64,000 nt of DNA from NCBI RefSeq assembly GCF_001905095.1, contig NZ_LWLS01000105.1, positions 62,001 to 126,000 on the forward strand, written 5' to 3'. The notes below the pieces were generated by a model, which did not search any database, was not told where the DNA came from, and was given only the letters and a program-made list of their open reading frames with translations. Positions 29,322 to 36,500 of the stretch are shown piece by piece. The DNA is from Micromonospora sp. CB01531 (lineage in GTDB: Bacteria > Actinomycetota > Actinomycetes > Mycobacteriales > Micromonosporaceae). Each line of letters begins with the position of its first letter. The first letter of the stretch is position 1. The translations under genes and the position numbers were made by a program.

Positions 29322-30357
29322 GCGAAAGCGTCTCAGTCTCGTTCTGGCCGGCACCCTTGCCGGCCTGGTGTCCCTGACCGCGTGCGGCGGCTCCGACAGC
29401 GACCCGGGCAAGCCCGGCGACAAGCGGCTCACCGTCTATAGCGGCCGCAGCGAAGCCCTCGTCAAGCCGGTGCTGGAGAAGTTCGAAAAAGCCACCGGTA
29501 TCACTGTCGACGTCCGCTACGGCACCACCTCGCAGATGGCCGCCCAGCTGCTGGAGGAGGGCAAGCGCAGCCCCGCAGACGCGTTCTTCGCCCAGGACGC
29601 CGGCGCGCTCGGCGCGGTCAGCAAGGCCGGACTCTTCGCGGTGTTGCCCGCCGAGCAGCTCGACCGGGTCCCGGCCACGTACCGCGACGCCAACGGTCGG
29701 TGGGTCGGTGTCAGCGGCCGGTCCCGCGTCCTGGCCTACAACGCCGACCAGGTCCGCGCCGCCGAGCTGCCGAAGAGCGTGTTCGAGCTGACCGATCCGA
29801 AGTGGCAGGGCAAGATCGGCCTCGCGCCCACCAACGGCTCCTTCCAGGCCTTCGTCACCGCCCTACGGGTGCAGCACGGCGACGCCAAGGCCCGCGAGTT
29901 CCTCACCGGCCTCAAGGCCAACCAGCCGCAGGTCCGGGAGGGCAACGTCCAGATCGTCGCCGACATCGACGCCGGCACCCTCGCCGTCGGCCTGGTCAAC
30001 CACTACTACGTGTACGAGTTGGCCAAGGAGCGCGGCGGCAGCCCCGACGTGCTGAAGGCGAAGCTGCACTTCTTCCCGGACGGCGACACCGGCGGCCTGG
30101 TCAACGCCGCCGGCGTCGGCCTGCTGGAGCGGGCCGGCACGGACCCGGACGCCCGGGCGCTGGTCGACTACCTGCTCGGCACCGAGGCGCAGACCTACTT
30201 CGCCACCCAGACCTTCGAGTACCCCCTGGCTGCCGGGGTACCCGCCGCGCCGGGCCTGCCGCAGCTCGCCGCCCTCGAGGCCCCGAAGATCGACCTCAAC
30301 GACCTCGACACGCTCGACGCCACCGTCACCATGATCAAGGAAGCGGGGCTGGCCTGA
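29320..30357 (+). CDS. Fe(III) ABC transporter substrate-binding lipoprotein
   Basis: A 345-aa periplasmic-type iron-binding protein of the FbpA/AfuA (ferric-binding) family. The signal sequence ends in a lipobox with Cys22 (SLTACGG). The mature part begins TVYSGRSEALVKPVLEKFEK and has the conserved Tyr pair NHYYVYELA that coordinates ferric iron. GTG 29320 is the only reasonable start, as an in-frame stop (TAA) lies at 29308-29310; the Shine-Dalgarno sequence is weak. It is first in an operon with a permease and an ATPase, under an iron box. Confidence 0.9.
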   Translation: MRKRLSLVLAGTLAGLVSLTACGGSDSDPGKPGDKRLTVYSGRSEALVKPVLEKFEKATGITVDVRYGTTSQMAAQLLEEGKRSPADAFFAQDAGALGAVSKAGLFAVLPAEQLDRVPATYRDANGRWVGVSGRSRVLAYNADQVRAAELPKSVFELTDPKWQGKIGLAPTNGSFQAFVTALRVQHGDAKAREFLTGLKANQPQVREGNVQIVADIDAGTLAVGLVNHYYVYELAKERGGSPDVLKAKLHFFPDGDTGGLVNAAGVGLLERAGTDPDARALVDYLLGTEAQTYFATQTFEYPLAAGVPAAPGLPQLAALEAPKIDLNDLDTLDATVTMIKEAGLA

Positions 30358-31931
30358 GCACCATCCTGGCCGGCGACCGTCGGGGCACCACCCGACGGTC
30401 GCCACGCCGGCTGATCCGGCGCCCGGCGCTCACCGCCGCCTCGGCCGCCGCCGTCGCGGTCGCCCTGCTACCGCTGGTCTACCTCGCCGTACGGACTGCC
30501 GAGGCGGGTGGTGAGCGAATCGTCGCCGAGCTGCTCACCGCCCGGGTCGCCATGCTCGCCGGACGCAGCCTCGCCCTCGCCGCCGTGGTCACCGCCGCCT
30601 GCGCCGTCCTCGGCGTCGGCACCGCGCTCCTGGTGACCCGCACCGACCTGCCCGGCCGGCGGGTCTTCGGCGTCCTCGCCGCGCTGCCGCTGGCCGTCCC
30701 CACCTACGTGGCCGGCTTCGCCTGGACCGCCACCGTCACCGGATTCGAAGGCTTCTGGGCCGCCGCCCTGCTGCTCACCGTCTGCTCCTACCCGTACGTG
30801 TTCCTGCCCGCCGTCGCCGCCCTCAACCGGACCGACCCCGGCCAGGAAGAGGTGTCCCGGTCACTGGGGAAGGGACCGTGGGCCACCCTGTTCGGGGTCA
30901 CCCTGCGTCAGATCCGCCCGGCCGTCGCCGCCGGCTCGCTGCTGGTCGCCCTTTACGTGCTCAGCGACTTCGGCGCCGTCTCCATCGTCCGGGTCGACAC
31001 CTTCACCCGGGCCATCTTCACCGCGTTCAACCTCGGCTTCGACCGCACCGGCGCGCTGGTGCTGTCCACCGTGCTGGTGCTGCTCACAGTCCTGCTGATC
31101 GGCGCCGAGCTCACCACCCGCACCCGCGACGCCCGATACGCCAGCACCGCCGTCCGACTCCCCGTACGGCTGCGGCTGGCCCGGTGGCGCGGGCCGGCGC
31201 TGGCCGGCCTGCTCGCGGTGAACGGGCTCGCTCTCGGCGTGCCGGCCGCCGGCCTGGCCCGGTGGCTCGCGGCCGGGGTGTCCCGCCCCGGCTCCCTCGC
31301 CGAGATCGCCGCCGCCGCCGGCGCGTCCCTGTCGGTCTCCCTCGCCGGCACCGCGCTGACCATGCTTCTCGCCCTGCCCCTGGGCCTGCTCACCGCCCGA
31401 GCTCCGGGACCGGTCGCCACCGCCCTCGACCGGCTCACCTACCTAGCCCACGCCCTGCCCGGCGTGGTGATCGGCCTGTCCCTGGTGTTCTTCGCGGTCA
31501 ACGTGGCGTACCCGCTCTACCAGAGCGCCTGGCTGCTCGCCCTGGCGTACGCGACGCTCTTCCTGCCGTTGGCCGTCGGCGCGGTGGCCTCCGCCGCCGC
31601 GCAGAGCCCGCCCGCCGTCGAGGAGGCCGCCCGGTCCCTCGGGCGCGGCCCGTTCACGGTGTTCCGCACCGTCACCCTGCCGCTCACCCTGCCCGGCATC
31701 GGCGCCGGGGCGGCGCTGACCTTCCTCACCTGCATGAAGGAACTCCCCGCCACCCTGCTGCTGCGCCCGACCGGGATGGACACCCTGGCCACCGAGCTGT
31801 GGACCCACACGTCCACCGCCGCGTACGCCGCCGCAGCCCCGTACGCCGCCATCCTCGTCGCGCTCGCCGCCGTGCCCACCTGGCTGCTCGCAGCCCGCAC
31901 CGGACTCACCCAAACCGGAGCCACCCGATGA
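30354..31931 (+). CDS. Fe(III) ABC transporter permease (FbpB-like, duplicated)
   Basis: A 525-aa inner-membrane permease with two homologous halves of about six helices each, typical of FbpB/AfuB. EAA-type loops occur in each half (EEVSRSLGKGPWATLFGVTL and EEAARSLGRGPFTVFRTVTL). No ATG, GTG or TTG is available before the first membrane segment. The best start is CTG at 30354, overlapping the stop of the binding-protein gene (CTGA), with AAGGAAG about 10 bp upstream. The next ATG would delete helix 1. The stop overlaps the ATPase start by 4 bp. Confidence 0.85.
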   Translation: MSTILAGDRRGTTRRSPRRLIRRPALTAASAAAVAVALLPLVYLAVRTAEAGGERIVAELLTARVAMLAGRSLALAAVVTAACAVLGVGTALLVTRTDLPGRRVFGVLAALPLAVPTYVAGFAWTATVTGFEGFWAAALLLTVCSYPYVFLPAVAALNRTDPGQEEVSRSLGKGPWATLFGVTLRQIRPAVAAGSLLVALYVLSDFGAVSIVRVDTFTRAIFTAFNLGFDRTGALVLSTVLVLLTVLLIGAELTTRTRDARYASTAVRLPVRLRLARWRGPALAGLLAVNGLALGVPAAGLARWLAAGVSRPGSLAEIAAAAGASLSVSLAGTALTMLLALPLGLLTARAPGPVATALDRLTYLAHALPGVVIGLSLVFFAVNVAYPLYQSAWLLALAYATLFLPLAVGAVASAAAQSPPAVEEAARSLGRGPFTVFRTVTLPLTLPGIGAGAALTFLTCMKELPATLLLRPTGMDTLATELWTHTSTAAYAAAAPYAAILVALAAVPTWLLAARTGLTQTGATR

Positions 31932-32956
31932 CCAACAGCATGCTGACCGTAACCGGCCTGGCCAAGTCCTACGGCCCGATGCCCGCCCTGGCCGGCGTCG
32001 ACCTCGACGTCACCCGCGGCACGCTGCTGGCGGTACTGGGACCGTCCGGCTGCGGCAAGACCACCCTGCTGCGCTGCGTCGCAGGATTCGAGCGCGCCGA
32101 CGAGGGCATGGTTGCCGTCGCCGGCCGGACGGTCGCGGGCAACCGGCTGCATGTGCCGCCGCACCGGCGCGGCGTGGCCGTCGTCCCACAGGAGGGGGCA
32201 CTGTTCCCACACCTGTCCGTCGCCGACAACGTCGGCTACGGGCTGGACCGGGCGGCCCGCCGCTCCGGCCGGGTCGAGGAGACGCTCGAACTGGTCGGCC
32301 TCGCCGCGTACGGCGCGCGGATGCCGCACCAGCTGTCGGGCGGCCAGCAGCAACGGGTCGCCATCGCCCGGGCGCTGGCTCCCCGGCCAGCGCTGGTGCT
32401 GTTGGACGAGCCGTTCAGCGCCCTGGACGCCCGGCTGCGCGCCGAACTGCGCGCTGACGTGCGACAGGCGCTGCGCGCCGACGGCGCCACCGGCGTGCTG
32501 GTCACCCACGACCAGGGCGAGGCGCTGTCCATGGCGGACGCGGTCGCGGTCATGGACGCCGGGCTGATCGTCCAGTGCGGCGCTCCCGCAGCGGTCTACC
32601 GGGACCCGGCCACCCCGTGGATCGCCCGGTTCGTGGGGGAGGCCGTGCTGCTCCCGGCCACCGTCGACGCCGACGTGGCGACCACCCCGCTCGGCCGGCT
32701 GCCGTTGCGCGGATCCGCCGCCTGCGGCGCGGCGACCGTCCTTGTCCGGCCCGAGCAGATCCGGCTCACCCCGTCCGGCGGGGCGCCGGCCACCGTGGTG
32801 CGACAAGACTTCCACGGCCACGACGCGCTGACCACGGTCCGCCTCGACGACGGCACGGTGCTGACCGCGCGGATGCTGGACGAGGACAACGGCCTGACCG
32901 CCGGCACCCGGGTCGCCATCACCGTTCGGGGGCAGGTGCGGGCGTACGCGGAGTAG
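31928..32956 (+). CDS. Fe(III) ABC transporter ATP-binding protein (FbpC-like)
   Basis: A 342-aa ATPase energising ferric iron import. Walker A GPSGCGKT (38-45), Q-loop VVPQEG, signature LSGGQQQR (136-143), Walker B LVLLDEP and a switch His in VTHDQGEAL are all present. The C-terminal 110 residues form a TOBE-like regulatory domain, as in FbpC. It is translationally coupled to the permease (ATGA) and is the last gene of the operon before a small hairpin. Confidence 0.92.
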   Translation: MTNSMLTVTGLAKSYGPMPALAGVDLDVTRGTLLAVLGPSGCGKTTLLRCVAGFERADEGMVAVAGRTVAGNRLHVPPHRRGVAVVPQEGALFPHLSVADNVGYGLDRAARRSGRVEETLELVGLAAYGARMPHQLSGGQQQRVAIARALAPRPALVLLDEPFSALDARLRAELRADVRQALRADGATGVLVTHDQGEALSMADAVAVMDAGLIVQCGAPAAVYRDPATPWIARFVGEAVLLPATVDADVATTPLGRLPLRGSAACGAATVLVRPEQIRLTPSGGAPATVVRQDFHGHDALTTVRLDDGTVLTARMLDEDNGLTAGTRVAITVRGQVRAYAE

Positions 32957-32962
32957 CGGCAA

Positions 32963-32976
32963 GGTGCAAAGGCACC
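32963..32976. terminator. Short hairpin between convergent genes
   Basis: GGTGC and GCACC pair perfectly around AAAG, 6 bp after the stop of the transporter ATPase gene. Short and without a U tract, so only a likely weak terminator. Confidence 0.35.
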
Positions 32977-33017
32977 AGTACGTCTACGTCGCCCGCTGCC
33001 CGGCGAGGACCAGCTTC

Positions 33018-33431
33018 TCAAGAATCAAGAAACCGCAGAATGGCGTCGCGGAGCAACCGGTCCGGGTCGCGAGGCCCAAGGTGAGGGTCGGCGACCGGTG
33101 GACCGGCAACGAGCTCAGCCAGCACTGAGGCCAGTTGCTTCCGCTCCGCCCGCAGGTTTGACCACACCGAGTCGGGTAACCGCAGGACGTTGGCGAGCAG
33201 GTCGCCCGGGTAGTAGTCGCCCTCGGCCAGGGGATCGCTGAGCAGGACTTGCACCGCGAGGGGCAGCAGAGCCGGCACGCCGATCTGCTGACCGAGCATG
33301 ATGCGCAGGTCTTCGATCGCGAACTCGGCCAACGGCTTGCGTCGCAGCTCGAGGCAGCGTCTCACGAGGAAGCTGTCGTCCGGGCCAGGATCCGACCAGA
33401 CGTCCCGCTCAAGCTCCTCGATCGTGGTCAC
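33018..33431 (-). CDS. CdiI-like immunity protein (orphan)
   Basis: A 137-aa acidic protein matching the contact-dependent growth-inhibition immunity family in actinomycetes: TTIEELE, LVRRCLELRRKPLAEFAIEDLRIMLGQQIG, LLPLAVQVLLSDPLAEGDYYPGDLLANVLRL. Such proteins bind and neutralise a cognate toxin domain. No toxin, RHS or ESX-secreted polymorphic toxin gene lies next to it, so it may protect against a neighbour's toxin. GTG 33431 is chosen to match the family start; the frame is open for 30 more codons. It is convergent with the iron transporter operon. Confidence 0.7.
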   Translation of the reverse strand: MTTIEELERDVWSDPGPDDSFLVRRCLELRRKPLAEFAIEDLRIMLGQQIGVPALLPLAVQVLLSDPLAEGDYYPGDLLANVLRLPDSVWSNLRAERKQLASVLAELVAGPPVADPHLGPRDPDRLLRDAILRFLDS

Positions 33432-33520
33432 GGCGATCAGGGTAGTTGGCACCGTAACTCTGCGTCGCCCGGCAGGTTGGCGGACCACCCATGGACCAGC
33501 CGCCAGCGGCCGCCGCGACA

Positions 33521-33554
33521 AAGCGGCCCGGCGCGATGATGCGCCGGGCCGCTT
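33521..33554 (-). terminator. Perfect 14-bp hairpin after the carboxylase gene
   Basis: AAGCGGCCCGGCGC (33521-33534) and GCGCCGGGCCGCTT (33541-33554) are perfectly complementary around a 6-nt loop. It starts 18 bp beyond the stop of the acyl-CoA carboxylase gene and has no U tract. Confidence 0.8.
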
Positions 33555-33571
33555 GGCAGTGGTTACGCCGA

Positions 33572-36500
33572 TCAGGCCCGCTGGTGACGAGGCCGGTTGC
33601 CATCGGCGGCGCTGGCGAGGCCGCGCTCGACGGCCGCGATGATCTGCGGGCGCAGCTCCTCCGGCCGGATGATGGCATCCACCGAGCCGACCTCGACCGC
33701 GCGCTGAATGCTGTGCACGCCGTCGAACTCGGCGGCCACCTCGCCCAGCTTCTCCGCCCGGACCGTGGCCCGGACGTCCATGAGCTGCGTGACCAGCGCC
33801 GCACGCTCCCCACCGGTCGCCGCGGCGATGCGCGCCTCCAGTTCGGCCACCCGCGGATCCTTTGCCGTACGGGCGTTGACGTCACCGGCGAACACCACGG
33901 CCGCCGCGGGCGCCCCGCCGATGACAGACGCGAACGAGCCCTCCACCGCGAGCACGGTCATGTTCGGGTTGAGCGCCTTGGAGAACACCACGAACGCGCC
34001 GCCGTGATACCGCGAGATCACGCAGAACACGATCGGGCCTTCGAAGTTCACGATCGCCCGGCCGATCTCCGCGCCGTACTCCAGCTGCAACTGCCGCATC
34101 GACTCCGGCGAGCCGTCGAACCCGGACAGGTTCGCCAGCACGACCAGCGGCCGGTTCCCGCTCGCCGCGTTGATCGCCCGCGCGGCCTTCTTCGACGAGC
34201 GCGGGAACAGCGTGCCCGCGGTGTAGGTGTCCGGGCCGTCGGTGGGCGGGAATCCCCGCCGCGGCACCGACCGGGACTCGATGCCGAGCAGGCACACCGG
34301 GATGCCGCCGAGGTGCACGTCCTGCACCACCGCGGTCTCGGCGTCGGCCATGCCCGCCCAGCGCTCCAGGACCGCGTGATCCTGGTCGGCCAGGGCCCGC
34401 ACCAGCGTACGGATGTCGAACGCCTTCTTGCGGTCGGGGTTGCGCTCACGGGAGAAGATCTCGCCGACGGTCGTGAAATCGCTGTCCGGCATCGCGTGCG
34501 GGTAGTCGGAGATGTCCCGGTCGACCGGGTCGGCCGTGACCGCCCGCCGCGGCCGGGTCTCGCCGGGCGCGATGTAGGTGTGGTCGTGGTGGGTCATCAG
34601 CAGGTTGCGGGCGGCCCGCAGGTCCGGCGCCCAGTACTGGGCCTGGCCGTTGGGGCCCATCACCCGGTCGTAGCCGCCGATGCCGAAGTTGTCCTCGGCC
34701 GACACCCCGCCGGAGAAGTCCAGCGACTGCTTGCCGGTCAGCACCATCGCCGAGTCCGGAGTCATCACCAGGATGCCCTTGGTGTGCATGAGCATCGTGG
34801 CTTCGGCGTTCCAGTACGGCTGAGCACCCACGGTGATCCCGGCGACCACGATGTTGATCTCGCCGCCCTGCTGGGTGAACTCCACGATCCGCTTGAGCGC
34901 GGCGGCCACCCAGTCCATGTTCTCGGTGCCCGAGCTCATCGAGATCCGCGCGCCCGCCGACAGCGCGAACCAGTCGACCGGTACGCGCATCCGCTCGGCC
35001 AGGTCGAGTGCGGCGATCACCCGCGCGCATTCCGGCTCGGCCAGCGCGCCCAGCGCCTTCGTCGGATCGCCGAGCAGCACCACCCGCGTGACGCCTTCGG
35101 GATACCGCTCGGTCGGCGTGCTCACCACACCGGCGACGATGCCCGCCTTGTTGTGCCCCTTCGGCCGGTCGACCGGGGCCAGCGCGCCGGTGTCGTCCAG
35201 GTCGTACTCGGTGAAGGTGCCGCGCTGACCGGCCAGCATCTCGGTCAGCTCGTACGGGTACGTCGTGCCGCGGCGCCGCGCCGAGAGCACCTTCTGCCGG
35301 TAGTCGTCCAGCGGCTGGATCGGCTCGTCCGTCGGCTCGGTGACCGACACCCGCATGCCCGCGTCGTAGGAGATCTGGACCGCGATGTCGGTCAGCTCGC
35401 CGGTGACCCCGTCGCGCTGCCGACCGAGGAACAGCACCTCCTCCAGGCCCGCGCCGGCCGTGATCGGCAGCACGCGCTGGGCGACGGCGTCCAGCTCCTC
35501 CATGGTCAGCTCGTTCGGCGGCCAGACGTAGATGGTGATCCGGTTGGTGTCGAACCGCTTCTTCGCCGGCCGCTGCGCCTGGACCTTGCGGATCGCGTCG
35601 AGACACGCGTCCAGCGCGCCCTCGACCGCGGGCAGCGCGAGGATCCGGCCGTCGGCGTCGCGCAGCGGCGTCAGGTCACGGACCTGGGCCATCGCCGCCA
35701 GCCGCTCGTCGGCTGGGTTGTCGGGGGCGACGCAATGGACGAGGTAGACCTCCTCGTCCGCGGACGGCAGCCGGGTCAGGTCGAAGTTCCGCAGCCGCGG
35801 CAGCTGCAGGCGCTCGGCGATCAGCGGGTGCAGCCCGCGGATGACCCGGTCCTCGCCCACGCCCGGCCGGAACGTGAACTGGTGGTGCATCGGCGTGCCG
35901 TTGCGCCCGGCCACCGACACCGTCACCCGCTGGAGCACGTCCAGCAGTCCGGCGCGGTCGACGATCTCCCGCAGCGTCGCGGCCATCGCCTCCGTCTCGG
36001 GCTGGTCGGCCCAGGTCAGGTACACATCGGCGACCGACGGCTCCGGGTCGCGGCGCGGCGTCGGAGGCGCCGAGCCAGAGCCGTCGCCGGAGTCCGAGCC
36101 GGACAGTTCGGCGACCTTTGTCAGAATCGCCGGCAGCTCGGCGAAGTCCGTGGCCGCCGCGATCAGCCGGAAGCGCTCGCCGTCGCGGTCGTACTCCGCG
36201 GTGAAGAACGAGCGCCCCGTCACCTCGACCGTTCGCGCGTCGCTCGCGCCGCGGTTGCCGTAGTAGCGCCGGCTGAGCACTTCGAGCATCGGGCCGTGAT
36301 CGGCGCCCGGCTTGCCGACGCGCTGACCGAGCAGCCGGACCAGCGGCTCGGGCGAGGCGACCATCTTCGTGATCCGCTCGGCGCGGTCGGCCGCATCCGG
36401 GTGCTGGTCGAGGTAGCGCAGGTGGCTACGGACGCCCGCGTACACCTCGGCACGCTTGCGGCGCAGCATCGGCTGGGCCGCCCACCGGAACACGATGCTG

